Part shown: one piece after another, positions 1 to 8,997 of the stretch
How the letters are laid out: every line of letters starts with the position of its first letter
How positions within the stretch are numbered: position 1 is the stretch's first letter
Assembly: GCA_947498155.1 (NCBI GenBank)
Contig: CANMJD010000001.1
Coordinates: 744,001 to 808,000, forward strand
DNA: 64,000 bases
Origin: an uncultured Pseudoruegeria sp.
GTDB lineage: Bacteria; Pseudomonadota; Alphaproteobacteria; Rhodobacterales; Rhodobacteraceae
Direction of reading: 5' to 3'
Translations under genes and position numbers: made by a program
Notes under the pieces: model-generated
Told to the model about the DNA's origin: nothing
Seen by the model: the letters and a program-made list of their open reading frames with translations, nothing else
The model's database searches: none

Positions 1-1658
1 TCGACTTCCGGTGCTTCAGACATATTATGCACCAAATCCATGGCCTTCCGATGCGCGATTGCGTTCAGATATTGATCCAGGTGATGACGCAGCTCGGAAT
101 CGCGACGCAATGAGATAATGGCCTCGAAAACCGCATCCTCCTCAGGGCTGAGGGCATCGCCGGACATGGAAAGCAATTCGGTTTCAAAAACCCCGCGCCG
201 GATATCCAGACGTTCAAGGCGCGCGTTTCCGCCGCCGAGCAGATCTGCAACCGCGACCGCGGATGCATCCTCATTCGGAAGATAGCCCGCTGCCGCCCCT
301 TCGAGCAAAAAGTGGACATAGGCCGTGGCCATCTTTCCGCTGGCAACCGCCTCTGCAGCATCAGCATAGGTTCCAAGATACCAATCTTCATCAAAAACCG
401 TTGCGACGATGGGTTCTTGACTTCGCGAAACAGACTCATTTTCATTGGATTGCGCAATGAGCGTTGGCTCGATCTCAGTATCCCAAAACTCGCCCGCGGC
501 TTCTTGTACTTCTTCGCTCAGGACAAAACTATAGACCAACCCTGTCGTAAAGCCGCCGACGGGCCCTGTAACACCCGCGGTAATTCCCCCGAATAGCACC
601 CCGATCCCAGCCCCGGCTTGCGCGCCGCCAAAGACCGCCAACAAACCGGCAATCAAATCCGTTGCCTGTATAAAAGTTTCCCGCGCCGGATCGTCAGCAT
701 CCAAAACATTGTCGATGCGGAAAAAGATATCCAACAGCACCGCCGCCGGCCCAAGCCCCTTGGCCAGTCCCTTGTAGAATGATGCCGCTTTGTCCGAATT
801 GGAAATGCCAGCACGTACGATATCATTCGCAAGCTCTAACGCATCCACAGAAGACAGCTTCAGCAGGCTTTCCCCCAGATCGAGACCTGCCTGCTCTGCG
901 CGGGCGCGTTCCACGCTGGTATTGTCGAAGACGCTGGAGACATGCAGGTGATAGGGCTGATCAAAGTCATAGCCAACCACATCCTGCACTTCTATTTCAT
1001 GGTAACCCTTTTTTACTTCCAGCGTGTGTTCGACAAACTGGTTGCGCTGATTATCCATCGTGATCGTAAACACCACACGACTGGCCTGGGTGGCGGTAAA
1101 TCCGAAGAGATCAACCTGATCGTCCGGCCCCAAACTATCGCTTATGACCGTTCCGTGGGCCTTTTCGATCAGGCCAAGATCGAGAAATCCGCTTCGGTCC
1201 TCGCTTGCCTCATCCAGCAGAACCAAATCCGGCGGGACCAGTTCAAATGGGTCGCCAAATTCCAGATTATCGATCCCAAATCCGGCGGGCTCGGCGCGCG
1301 TTGAATGGACCACAACGTGCGAAATTCCGAAATCTGTGGCCATCAGTTCGATCGTATTGAAGCCTTCGGACTCCGCCACCTCATAGAAAATCAGCGTACC
1401 GTTTGCATTATAGGCCAGAATATCGACTGATCCCGGATTATCGATATTGCCTACATCAAAGGTTAACATCTCCACGGGGCGATCAAAGCGGAACGCGATT
1501 GGACCGCCGAAACTAAAGGCAGAACCAGAGAGGGAGGGACTATCTGGATTGGCTGTATCATCCTTGGTAGCACCAAAGGTATACAGCGTGTTGTTCAAGG
1601 ACTCATAGAAGGGATCAACCGTCCCCAGAGGATGTTCGTCAAATGTCACTCTGGGCAT
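1..1658 (-). CDS. Large multidomain surface or secreted protein, N-terminal 552 residues (cut by window edge)
   Basis: An uninterrupted reading frame runs from ATG at 1658 (preceded by AGGTGA six bases upstream) off the left edge of the window; I read every codon in this frame and found no stop. Residues 1-140 look like an all-beta carbohydrate-binding or PEP-CTERM-like sandwich ending in GIDNLEF. A Gly/Ala-rich hydrophobic stretch lies at about 326-375. At about 419-461 there is one copy of the FDEDWYL...HFLLEGAAAGYLPN type of repeat that I recall from surface and RTX-like proteins of Roseobacters and cyanobacteria. No classical signal peptide is visible, which would fit type I secretion through a C-terminal signal lying outside the window. 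Function is unknown; a secreted or surface role is inference. Confidence 0.8.
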   Translation of the reverse strand, partial: MPRVTFDEHPLGTVDPFYESLNNTLYTFGATKDDTANPDSPSLSGSAFSFGGPIAFRFDRPVEMLTFDVGNIDNPGSVDILAYNANGTLIFYEVAESEGFNTIELMATDFGISHVVVHSTRAEPAGFGIDNLEFGDPFELVPPDLVLLDEASEDRSGFLDLGLIEKAHGTVISDSLGPDDQVDLFGFTATQASRVVFTITMDNQRNQFVEHTLEVKKGYHEIEVQDVVGYDFDQPYHLHVSSVFDNTSVERARAEQAGLDLGESLLKLSSVDALELANDIVRAGISNSDKAASFYKGLAKGLGPAAVLLDIFFRIDNVLDADDPARETFIQATDLIAGLLAVFGGAQAGAGIGVLFGGITAGVTGPVGGFTTGLVYSFVLSEEVQEAAGEFWDTEIEPTLIAQSNENESVSRSQEPIVATVFDEDWYLGTYADAAEAVASGKMATAYVHFLLEGAAAGYLPNEDASAVAVADLLGGGNARLERLDIRRGVFETELLSMSGDALSPEEDAVFEAIISLRRDSELRHHLDQYLNAIAHRKAMDLVHNMSEAPEV

Positions 1659-1884
1659 GTCAATTCACCTTTTAGCTTAAACAAAAAAGGATAAAATTGA
1701 ACGGCAGCCAGCGCCCAAAATGATCCGGGAACCCCATCAGACTATGCCCGAACCGCTTCAAAAGCAAACTCCGGCTGATGAGAAGGGCCAGAGACCGAAG
1801 AGACCGTCTTATTGCACCTTTCCTCTAGGCTAATCCACGCTATGATAATGCGGAGACTTTTAGTAATTGAGCCAGAGCGATTTC

Positions 1885-3063
1885 ATGAGACAGTTTGACG
1901 TTATCGTGGTCGGATCCGGCCCTGCGGGCAGCGCGGCAGCCGTGATGGCCCGCGCCAAGGGGCTGAGCGTCGCCATTGTCGATAAGGCCAATTTCCCCCG
2001 CAAAAAGCTCTGCGGCGGCTTGATCACCGGACGTAGCGAAAAGGCTTTGGCACGGATTTTTGGCGCGGATGTGCACAGTGAGCTATTCCTGAAAGCCACG
2101 GAAATGCGGTTTCGTGCCAAGGGTAAAATACTGGCAGATCTGAACGACGGACCACCGGTGCACTTGACCATGCGCTGGGATTTTGATGCCTGGCTACATG
2201 AAAAAGCCGTCACCGCAGGCAGCACTCCGTATTTGGGCAACGGTTTTGCCAGCCTGAATGAGGACGAGACAACCATCACCCTGAAAGATGGTACAACGCT
2301 CTCTTACGGCGTGCTGATCGCGGCAGACGGGGTGAACAGTGCCGTCGCGCGGGCAATGTTTGGTCGGCCCTTTGATCCGGAAACCATCGGCTTTGGGCTA
2401 GAGGTCGAAGCGCCGCCGGCCCTCCATGAATATGTAGAGGTTGACTTGGACGCGGCGGTCTGGGGCTATGGCTGGGCCTTTCCCAAACACCACTCCACCA
2501 CCATTGGCGTGGGCGGCATCAACAGCCGGAATGACGATATGAAAGCCCATATGGCGGCCTATCTGACACGCTGCGGCCAAGACCCCGACGCCAAGCCCTA
2601 CAAGGGCCAGTTCTTGCCCTTTGGCGATTACCGCAAAGAACCTGGACGGGGCGCGATCCTGTTTTGCGGCGATGCCGCCGGTCTGGTTGATCCGATTACG
2701 GGCGAGGGCATCGCCTTGGCGATGGAAAGCGGCGCGATGGCGGCGGAATCAGCCGCAACCGCCCTTGCCGATAAGGCAGCAGACTCTGCCTATGGTCTGT
2801 ATCTAAACGCCCTGCGCCCGATGCACCAATCCCTGCGCGAAGCCCGCCTATGGCGCCGCCTTATGTTTCCAAAGGCCATGCGCGAGGTCTTCCTCTCCGC
2901 CTTTGCGCGCGGCACATCCTTGCAGGGTAAATACCTGCGTCTATTGGCCGGTGAAATCGAATACCGCGACCTGCGGCTGATGTTCCTGCGCAAAGCCCCC
3001 AAAGCCGCGTTCCGCGCACTTGGGCGCAAGCTGAATCCCGTTGCGCGCAAGGCTTCATCTTAA
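1885..3063 (+). CDS. Geranylgeranyl-reductase-family FAD-dependent oxidoreductase
   Basis: A 392-residue flavoprotein. The N-terminal Rossmann dinucleotide fold carries GSGPAG at residues 10-15, and the second FAD contact CGDAAG begins near residue 261, followed by DPITGEGI. This layout is that of the geranylgeranyl reductase family, FAD monooxygenase-like enzymes that saturate isoprenoid chains or act on other lipids. The substrate cannot be told from sequence, and no bacteriochlorophyll genes are nearby. The ATG at 1885 puts the protein start just before the first beta strand. A TTG at 1867 with GGAG 11 bases upstream is a real alternative and would add six residues. The next gene begins one base after the stop, so the two are probably co-transcribed. 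Confidence 0.85.
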   Translation: MRQFDVIVVGSGPAGSAAAVMARAKGLSVAIVDKANFPRKKLCGGLITGRSEKALARIFGADVHSELFLKATEMRFRAKGKILADLNDGPPVHLTMRWDFDAWLHEKAVTAGSTPYLGNGFASLNEDETTITLKDGTTLSYGVLIAADGVNSAVARAMFGRPFDPETIGFGLEVEAPPALHEYVEVDLDAAVWGYGWAFPKHHSTTIGVGGINSRNDDMKAHMAAYLTRCGQDPDAKPYKGQFLPFGDYRKEPGRGAILFCGDAAGLVDPITGEGIALAMESGAMAAESAATALADKAADSAYGLYLNALRPMHQSLREARLWRRLMFPKAMREVFLSAFARGTSLQGKYLRLLAGEIEYRDLRLMFLRKAPKAAFRALGRKLNPVARKASS

Positions 3064-3064
3064 G

Positions 3065-3586
3065 ATGAAGGGGCTGGCGGGTATACTGATCGCCCTGATG
3101 CTGCCCGCTGCCCCTGCCACGGCGCAATCTGCCGAGGAAATCCGTTTTGCCAAGGCCTGGCTGAACAGCCTGCAGCAGCGTTCATTTCAGGCAAATCGTG
3201 AATATTGTGGCTATATGGGGCGCACTACTGATGGGCGTTTTGCCGCCACCCGCGCCCGGAAAGGCAAGGAAGACAGCTGTTTTGTGCGCTGGAACAGCAA
3301 GATCGATATTTTTGCCAGCTACCACACCCATGGCGGGTTCGATCCGGATCACTACAATGAAATCCCGTCAACTGATGACCTGCGTGGCGATCACGCCGAT
3401 GGTGTGAACGGCTATGTCGCAACGCCGGGCGGGCGATTGTGGTTCATTGACGGAGAACGCCTCACCGCGCGTCAGATTTGCGGCCTTGGGTGCCTGCAAC
3501 AGGACCCCGATTTCATCGCCGGTATCGATGGCAATATCCCGGATGTTCTGCGCTATTCCGATATCGAGCGGATTGAAAACCGCTAA
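3065..3586 (+). CDS. Secreted DUF4329 protein with JAMM-like residue pattern
   Basis: A 173-residue protein with a clear signal peptide (MKGLAGILIALMLPAAPATAQ), so it is exported. The mature part matches the DUF4329 type of domain (NREYCGYMGR, YHTHGGF, PSTDDLRGD, PGGRLWFID). The polar residues E46-x2-G49, H87-x-H89 and S102-x2-D105 follow the order of the JAB/JAMM metallo-isopeptidase motif, although the gap between HxH and S is 12 rather than the usual 7. Family knowledge gives no firm function. The gene follows the flavoprotein stop by one base and converges with the ParA-like gene. Confidence 0.75.
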   Translation: MKGLAGILIALMLPAAPATAQSAEEIRFAKAWLNSLQQRSFQANREYCGYMGRTTDGRFAATRARKGKEDSCFVRWNSKIDIFASYHTHGGFDPDHYNEIPSTDDLRGDHADGVNGYVATPGGRLWFIDGERLTARQICGLGCLQQDPDFIAGIDGNIPDVLRYSDIERIENR

Positions 3587-3588
3587 AG

Positions 3589-4227
3589 CTACGCGGTCTC
3601 TGCCAGAACCTCATTTGCAAGGGCCGTGATCTCATCAAAGGCGGCATTGCTGCGCGACTTTTCTATAACGCCCAACCCTTCGCCCAAAGCTTCGGCAAAG
3701 GTTACACGATTGCCGATCACGGTGGCGGCTTTGGTACCGGCCATGTCATCCAGCTTGCCCGAGACTTCTGCCGTCAACTTGGCACGGGCCGCCGCGCGGT
3801 TCATCACCAAAAGCACCGGTTTATCTTCGCGCGCCGACATCTCCAGAATGCTTTCGGTGGCCCAGATGTCCACCTGACTGGTAGCAATCGGCACGATCAC
3901 CAGATCAGACGCCCGCAAGGTTGGGCGCAAATCGGCGTCAATCTTGGGGGGCGTGTCAATGATCACAACGTCATGATTGTCGGCCAGTTTTCCAACCTCA
4001 TAGGAAACGCCCCAAGCTGACGCGGTGCCAAAGCTCATCCCTGCAGCCTCAGGTCCCATACGTTCAAGGCGGGTCATGAACCAGCGCCCAAGAGAGCCCT
4101 GCGGATCGGTATCCAGCACCGCAACGCTTTTTCCCATTTTGCTAAAGGCCACTGCAAGATTGGCCGCCAGCGTGGTTTTGCCACTGCCGCCCTTCTGCTG
4201 TGCAATCGAAAGGATCAGACCCGTCAT
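3589..4227 (-). CDS. ParA-family ATPase
   Basis: A 212-residue P-loop ATPase of the ParA/MinD/Soj type, with the deviant Walker A KGGSGKTT at 12-19, [11 protein letters not shown] and VVIIDTPPK. The ATG at 4227 is chosen because AGGAG sits five bases upstream; the frame is open further upstream but without a better start. ParA proteins position DNA or protein cargo through ATP-dependent dimerisation. No parB or parS-like partner is visible beside it, and it is short like orphan chromosomal ParA homologues of Rhodobacteraceae, so its cargo is unknown. It is transcribed divergently from nasT and converges with the DUF4329 gene (3-base gap). Confidence 0.88.
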   Translation of the reverse strand: MTGLILSIAQQKGGSGKTTLAANLAVAFSKMGKSVAVLDTDPQGSLGRWFMTRLERMGPEAAGMSFGTASAWGVSYEVGKLADNHDVVIIDTPPKIDADLRPTLRASDLVIVPIATSQVDIWATESILEMSAREDKPVLLVMNRAAARAKLTAEVSGKLDDMAGTKAATVIGNRVTFAEALGEGLGVIEKSRSNAAFDEITALANEVLAETA

Positions 4228-4441
4228 ACATACTCCTGTGGCTTTGCACTCTGCGCGATGCTGCATCTGCAAACAACCGCTGCAATGCCCGAACTGCGCA
4301 TAGCTCATTCCGATCCGCGAATCGACGCGACATGATGCGCATTGATTAAAAAATAAGCAGGCGACGCAATTCTCCTGCGCCGCCCTGCCCTTAACCCCGT
4401 TGCCGCTGGAGACCCCTCGCGCGCGCGCCTACATCAGGTCC

Positions 4442-5026
4442 ATGAGCCGCAAATTATCCATTACCCTTGTCGACGCTGACCCGAACCGTGCACGGATGAT
4501 CGTGGATGGCCTGTGCGAAACCGGCGACTATGACATCACCGTTTTGGGCGATGACACGGGCCTTGCCCGCAAGCTTGCCGCACAAATGCCCGACCTTGTC
4601 CTGATCGACATCGCCAACCCCAGCCGCGACCGGCTGGAACAGCTGAGCCTTGCCAGCGGCGCGACCGCGCGTCCGGTGGCGATGTTTGTCGATCGCTCAG
4701 ACCCCGAAATGACCAAAGCCGCAATCGAAGCAGGGCTATCGGCCTATGTGGTGGATGGGCTGAAAAAGGAACGCATCAAACCTGTCATTGATGCGGCGAT
4801 CACGCGGTTTAACGTTTTATCGCAAATGCGCAGCGAGCTTGAGGCCGCCAAAGCTGCCCTTGCCGAACGCAAGACCATTGACCGCGCCAAAGGTCTTTTG
4901 ATCGAGGCCCGTGGCATTTCCGAAGATGATGCCTATGCGCTTTTGCGCAAAACCGCGATGGATCAGGGCAAACGGATTGTCGACGTGGCGCAGGCGCTTG
5001 TCACCGCGGCGGAGTTGTTAAAATGA
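4442..5026 (+). CDS. nasT: NasT, ANTAR-type RNA-binding response regulator of nitrate assimilation
   Basis: A 194-residue protein with a receiver-like N-terminal domain (acidic residues D11 and D13, likely phosphoacceptor position D56) and a C-terminal ANTAR helix bundle from about 130 to 190 (TIDRAKGLLIEARGISEDDAYALLRKTAMDQ). ANTAR proteins bind paired hexaloop hairpins in nascent RNA and stop a terminator from forming. Here NasT overlaps nasS by ATGA, and the expected paired hairpins lie upstream of nrtA at 6303-6345, which strongly supports the assignment. In the known NasS-NasT system, NasS holds NasT inactive until nitrate or nitrite binds NasS. The start at 4442 is the first Met before the receiver fold. 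Confidence 0.95.
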   Translation: MSRKLSITLVDADPNRARMIVDGLCETGDYDITVLGDDTGLARKLAAQMPDLVLIDIANPSRDRLEQLSLASGATARPVAMFVDRSDPEMTKAAIEAGLSAYVVDGLKKERIKPVIDAAITRFNVLSQMRSELEAAKAALAERKTIDRAKGLLIEARGISEDDAYALLRKTAMDQGKRIVDVAQALVTAAELLK

Positions 5027-6192
5027 AGCCTCATCTGCATGTCGGGTTCATCCCTTTGGTCGATTGCGCGCCGCTTGTCGTTGCCCGCGAACTGGGTTTT
5101 GCCGACCGCGAAGGCATTGAGCTTACGCTGGTGAAACAGCCCTCTTGGTCGGCGATCCGTGATATGTTGGCGCTGGGTCACATCGAGGCCGCGCAGATGC
5201 TATCACCGATGCCGATTGCGATGTCGCTGGGTCTGGGCGGGCTTCCGGCGCGGGTCGACGCTTTGATGGTACTGTCGGTAAACGGCAATAATATGGGGGT
5301 TTCGCCCTCTATTGCGGCGCGAATGCGAGCGGCGGGATGGGACGGAGATTTCCAGACCCCCTTTGAAACCGGTCAACACCTGCTAAAGGCAACCGGCGGA
5401 AAGCTCCGGCTTGGCGTGCCCTTTCCTTTCGCGATGCACACAGAGCTGACTTACCACTGGCTGGGCAGTTTTGGCATTGATGCCAGAAATGCACTGGAGC
5501 TGCGGATCGTGCCGCCACCGCAAATGGCCGATGCCATTGCCGCCGATGAAATCGACGCCTTTTGTGTGGGAGAGCCCTGGGGGTCGATCGCGGTGGAAAA
5601 CCGGGTGGCAGAGCTGGTGTTGCCCGGCAATGCGATCTGGGCCTTTGCGCCGGAAAAAGTGCTTTCGGTCCGCCATGACTGGGCAGAGGACAACCCCGAC
5701 CTGACCCGTCGGCTGATGCGGGCGGTCTATGCGGCCTGCCAGTGGCTCAGCGAATTCTCCAACCGGCTGGTCGCCGCCGAAATACTGGCAAAGCCGGCTT
5801 ATCTGGATTTGCGCGCCGATGTGATTGACCGGGCGCTGAGCGGGGCGATCCTGCCCAGTCGCGGACAGATGGAGAGCAAAGTCGACAATTTCCTGTGCTT
5901 TCACGATGGCGCGGCGAATTTCCCGTGGCGTTCTCAGGCTGCGTGGATTGCCACCCGCATTGCCGCCCGAGAAGGCATTGAACGCAGCACTGCGCTGACC
6001 GTCGCGCGGGCCTGTTTTCGCAGCGATCTCTATCGCGAATATCTGGGTGGCTTCGGTGTTGATCTACCCGGTGCCTCTGAAAAACTCGAAGGGGCCATGC
6101 CCCGCCCCACCCCCGTCGCCTCGATGCAGGGAGAGATGATTCTAGGGCCTGATGCCTTCTTTGATGGTCAGGTTTTCGACTTTGGCCGCTAA
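5023..6192 (+). CDS. nasS: NasS, nitrate/nitrite sensor that sequesters NasT
   Basis: A 389-residue NrtA-like periplasmic-binding-protein fold without a signal peptide, so it is cytoplasmic, as expected of the NasS sensor rather than of the transporter subunit. It opens with HLHVGFIPLVDCAPLVVARE and contains the NrtA-family segments VGEPWGSIAVENR and LGVPFPFAMHTE. It overlaps nasT by four bases (ATGA), implying translational coupling and matched stoichiometry. Known systems show that NasS binds NasT without ligand and releases it when nitrate or nitrite is present. The leader RNA target follows directly downstream. Confidence 0.93.
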   Translation: MKPHLHVGFIPLVDCAPLVVARELGFADREGIELTLVKQPSWSAIRDMLALGHIEAAQMLSPMPIAMSLGLGGLPARVDALMVLSVNGNNMGVSPSIAARMRAAGWDGDFQTPFETGQHLLKATGGKLRLGVPFPFAMHTELTYHWLGSFGIDARNALELRIVPPPQMADAIAADEIDAFCVGEPWGSIAVENRVAELVLPGNAIWAFAPEKVLSVRHDWAEDNPDLTRRLMRAVYAACQWLSEFSNRLVAAEILAKPAYLDLRADVIDRALSGAILPSRGQMESKVDNFLCFHDGAANFPWRSQAAWIATRIAAREGIERSTALTVARACFRSDLYREYLGGFGVDLPGASEKLEGAMPRPTPVASMQGEMILGPDAFFDGQVFDFGR

Positions 6193-6302
6193 TTTCGCCC
6201 AAAAAAAAGGCAATCCAAGTACGCCCCCCCTTAACCCCATCGAATAACTGCTTCCGCTCTCGCCGCGCCGCAGCACCCCGCCTATAAAAAATCCATAGCG
6301 CC

Positions 6303-6345
6303 GAACAAAGATGTTCACCGCGCACCTCCCAGAGCAACGCCGCTC
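6303..6345 (+). promoter_or_regulatory. Paired hexaloop hairpins, NasT (ANTAR) RNA-binding site
   Basis: Hairpin P1 has stem GAAC/GTTC (6303-6306/6313-6316) around the hexaloop AAAGAT, with an outer GCG/CGC pair (6298-6300/6319-6321) across a 2x2 internal loop. Hairpin P2 has stem GAGC/GCTC (6332-6335/6342-6345) around hexaloop AACGCC. Both loops have A at position 1 and G at position 4, the published signature of ANTAR targets, with a 15-base linker between stems. P2 shares bases 6339-6345 with the downstream terminator, so only one can form. Pairings are read directly from sequence; binding by NasT is inference from gene context. Confidence 0.88.
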
Positions 6346-6401
6346 GATCTGTTCGCCCCCGTATCTTCCCCGGGCTGCGAACATATCGTGCGGCTTTTTT
6401 T
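6339..6401 (+). terminator. Intrinsic terminator in the nrtA leader (NasT-controlled)
   Basis: A long interrupted stem pairs GCCGC (6339-6343) with GCGGC (6390-6394), CGAT (6345-6348) with ATCG (6385-6388) and TGTTCGC (6350-6356) with GCGAACA (6377-6383), with only a T-T and a C-T mismatch, and is followed at once by seven T residues (6395-6401). Its 5' arm overlaps antiterminator hairpin P2. Without active NasT, transcription should stop here, 50 bases before nrtA. Confidence 0.9.
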
Positions 6402-6450
6402 ATTCCTCCGCCCCTCCTCTCGGGCACCAACGACAAAGGACTGCCATTTT

Positions 6451-7821
6451 ATGAAACGCGCTCTCTCCCTTGCCATCGCAGCCAGCATCGCTGCAACGAC
6501 CCCTGCTCTGGCAGAGCTTCTGGATGTTGAAAAAGACGAATTGACCCTCGGCTTCATCAAACTGACAGACATGGCCCCCCTCGCGATTGCCTATGAGAAC
6601 GGCTATTTCGAAGACGAAGGCCTGTTTGTAACGCTGGAGCCGCAGGCGAACTGGAAAGTCTTGCTGGACCGCGTGATCGACGGTCAGCTGGACGGCGCGC
6701 ATATGCTGGCCGGTCAGCCCTTGGCCGCAACCATCGGCTACGGCACCAAAGCCCATATCGTCACCCCGTTTTCGATGGATCTGAACGGCAACGGCATCAC
6801 TGTCGCCAATGAAATCTGGGAGCAAATGCTGCCCCATATCCCGAAAATGGACGATGGCCGCCCGCAGCACCCGATTTCTGCCAGCGCGCTGAAGCCTGTG
6901 GTTGAAGCCTATGCCGACGAAGGCAAGCCTTTCAACATGGGGATGGTTTTCCCGGTGTCCACTCACAATTATGAGTTGCGTTACTGGTTGGCTGCCGGTG
7001 GGATCGAACCTGGGTATTATTCCCCAGAGAATATTTCCGGCCAGATTGCGGCTGATGTGCTGCTTTCCGTCACCCCGCCACCGCAAATGCCTGCGACGCT
7101 CGAAGCTGGAACCATCTACGGCTATTGCGTGGGTGAACCTTGGAACCAAGCCGCCGTCTTCAAAGGCATCGGCGTTCCGGTGATCACCGATTACGAACTG
7201 TGGAAAAACAACCCGGAAAAAGTATTCGGTCTGTCGGCAGAATTTGTCGAAGAAAACCCCAATACCACGCTGGCCCTGACCAAGGCGCTGATCCGCGCGG
7301 CAATCTGGCTGGATGAAAACGACAATGCCAACCGTGAAGAGGCCGTCGAAATTCTGGCCCGTTCCGAATATGTGGGTGCGGATTACGAAGTGATTGCCAA
7401 CTCCATGACCGGCACTTTCGAATATGAAAAAGGCGACAAACGCGCGGTGCCCGACTTTAACGTTTTCTTCCGCTACAACGCCACCTACCCGTTCTATTCC
7501 GATGCCATCTGGTATCTGACACAGATGCGTCGTTGGGGTCAGATCCCCGAAGCCAAAACCGACGCGTGGTATGACGAAGTAGCAAAAGATGTCTATAAAC
7601 CAGCGCTTTATCTGGAAGCCGCCCGCCACCTTGTCGAAGAAGGTCTGGCTGATGAGGCCGACTTCCCTTGGGACAGCGATGGCTACAAAGCGCCAACCCC
7701 TGCCGAAGACATCATTGATGGCATCGCCTACGACGGCAAAGCGCCAAACGCCTATCTCGACACTTTGCCAATTGGCCTGAAAGGCGCGCAAACCGTCGTC
7801 GGTAACGAAGTTCAGGGCTAA
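6451..7821 (+). CDS. nrtA: Nitrate ABC transporter, periplasmic nitrate-binding protein
   Basis: A 456-residue NrtA/NasF-type binding protein with a signal peptide ([21 protein letters not shown]). It shares landmarks with NasS ([42 protein letters not shown]) but carries export and C-terminal extensions typical of the transporter subunit. It delivers nitrate to the NrtB permease. The ATG at 6451 is preceded by AAAGGA about 10 bases away; the open frame upstream overlaps the leader terminator and is not coding. First gene of the operon that runs to about 18.05 kb; expression is predicted to depend on NasT antitermination at 6303-6401. Confidence 0.95.
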   Translation: MKRALSLAIAASIAATTPALAELLDVEKDELTLGFIKLTDMAPLAIAYENGYFEDEGLFVTLEPQANWKVLLDRVIDGQLDGAHMLAGQPLAATIGYGTKAHIVTPFSMDLNGNGITVANEIWEQMLPHIPKMDDGRPQHPISASALKPVVEAYADEGKPFNMGMVFPVSTHNYELRYWLAAGGIEPGYYSPENISGQIAADVLLSVTPPPQMPATLEAGTIYGYCVGEPWNQAAVFKGIGVPVITDYELWKNNPEKVFGLSAEFVEENPNTTLALTKALIRAAIWLDENDNANREEAVEILARSEYVGADYEVIANSMTGTFEYEKGDKRAVPDFNVFFRYNATYPFYSDAIWYLTQMRRWGQIPEAKTDAWYDEVAKDVYKPALYLEAARHLVEEGLADEADFPWDSDGYKAPTPAEDIIDGIAYDGKAPNAYLDTLPIGLKGAQTVVGNEVQG

Positions 7822-7909
7822 GCCCCGCTTCTCCTATACGCCCTGCGCCGCCCAATGGTGGCGCAGGATTTTCCCTCACCAGCCCACCCGCCAGTAAAGG
7901 ACACGGAAC

Positions 7910-8992
7910 ATGACAACCGTCGATCCAGATTTCGCCGCCGCACAGGCCAAAGCCGAACGCCAAGCCCGCCTTTTCACCCGCATCAACAAGGCCGATGGCT
8001 GGTTCAAGGTGCTTGGTCTGTCGTTCATGACACCCATCCTGAAAGCCCTCGCTGGAGACAATCCACGTGCGCAAATGAAGCAAATCTGGCTGCTGTTGGG
8101 CGTGCCGATCCTGTCGATCCTGATCTTCCTGATGGTCTGGTCCACTTTGGCCCCAAAGGTGCAAACCTCCCTCGGTGCCATCCCCGGCCCCGCTGCCGTT
8201 TGGGAACAGGCACTCAACCTGAACGAAGATGCCAAACGCGAAAAAGAAAAAGAGGCAGCGTTTTATGTCCGTCAGGACGAGCGCAACGCCAAGCTTATCG
8301 CTGCGGGTAAAGAAGATAAGGTCAAAGAGCGCACATACACCGGCGCGCCGACCTATTACCAGCAAATCTGGACCTCGATCAAAACCGTGTTTTTCGGCTT
8401 TTTGCTGGCCACGGCTATCGCTGTGCCTCTTGGTATTGCCGCCGGTCTGTCGCCTGCCGCCAATGCGGCCATCAACCCGATGATCCAGATCTTTAAACCT
8501 GTATCGCCGCTGGCCTGGTTGCCGATTGTCACCATGGTGGTATCCGCCCTTTACACGACCAATGACGGCATGTTCACGAAGAGCTTCCTGAACTCTGCCA
8601 TCACCGTGACGCTCTGCTCGCTCTGGCCCACGCTGATCAATACCTCTTTGGGTGTCGCAAGCATCGACAAAGACCTTGTGAACGTTTCCAAGGTTCTGAA
8701 AATGAACACCTATACCAAGATCACCAAGCTGGTGCTGCCCTCTGCCCTGCCGCTGATCTTTACCGGTTTGCGCCTGTCGCTCGGTGTCGGCTGGATGGTG
8801 CTGATCGCCGCTGAAATGCTGGCCCAGAACCCCGGTCTTGGCAAATTCGTCTGGGATGAATTCCAGAACGGCTCTTCCCAATCGCTGGCGAAAATCATGG
8901 TGGCTGTCTTTACCATCGGGATTATCGGCTTCCTTCTGGACCGTCTGATGTACGCCATCCAGTCGATGTTCACCTTCTCAAATAACCGGTGA
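7910..8992 (+). CDS. nrtB: Nitrate ABC transporter permease
   Basis: A 360-residue inner-membrane permease of the NrtB/SsuC type. An amphipathic N-terminal region and a first membrane helix (LLLGVPILSILIFLMVWSTL, about residues 61-80) are followed by a charged insert and the conserved transport domain with five or so helices. The EAA-like loop that docks to the ATPase lies in DLVNVSKVLKMNTYTKITKL, followed by the PSALPLIFTGLR segment. The ATG at 7910 has AAAGGA 10 bases upstream. The following ATPase gene starts six bases after the stop. Confidence 0.93.
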   Translation: MTTVDPDFAAAQAKAERQARLFTRINKADGWFKVLGLSFMTPILKALAGDNPRAQMKQIWLLLGVPILSILIFLMVWSTLAPKVQTSLGAIPGPAAVWEQALNLNEDAKREKEKEAAFYVRQDERNAKLIAAGKEDKVKERTYTGAPTYYQQIWTSIKTVFFGFLLATAIAVPLGIAAGLSPAANAAINPMIQIFKPVSPLAWLPIVTMVVSALYTTNDGMFTKSFLNSAITVTLCSLWPTLINTSLGVASIDKDLVNVSKVLKMNTYTKITKLVLPSALPLIFTGLRLSLGVGWMVLIAAEMLAQNPGLGKFVWDEFQNGSSQSLAKIMVAVFTIGIIGFLLDRLMYAIQSMFTFSNNR

Positions 8993-8997
8993 TCGAT

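Noticed and set aside
6388-6450. Earlier start for nrtA at 6388
   Set aside because: It would put the start inside the leader terminator; the signal peptide and ribosome site support 6451.
6400-7791. 463-codon open frame antisense to nrtA
   Set aside because: A shadow of the GC-rich coding frame; no ribosome site or recognisable domain, while nrtA on the other strand is certain.
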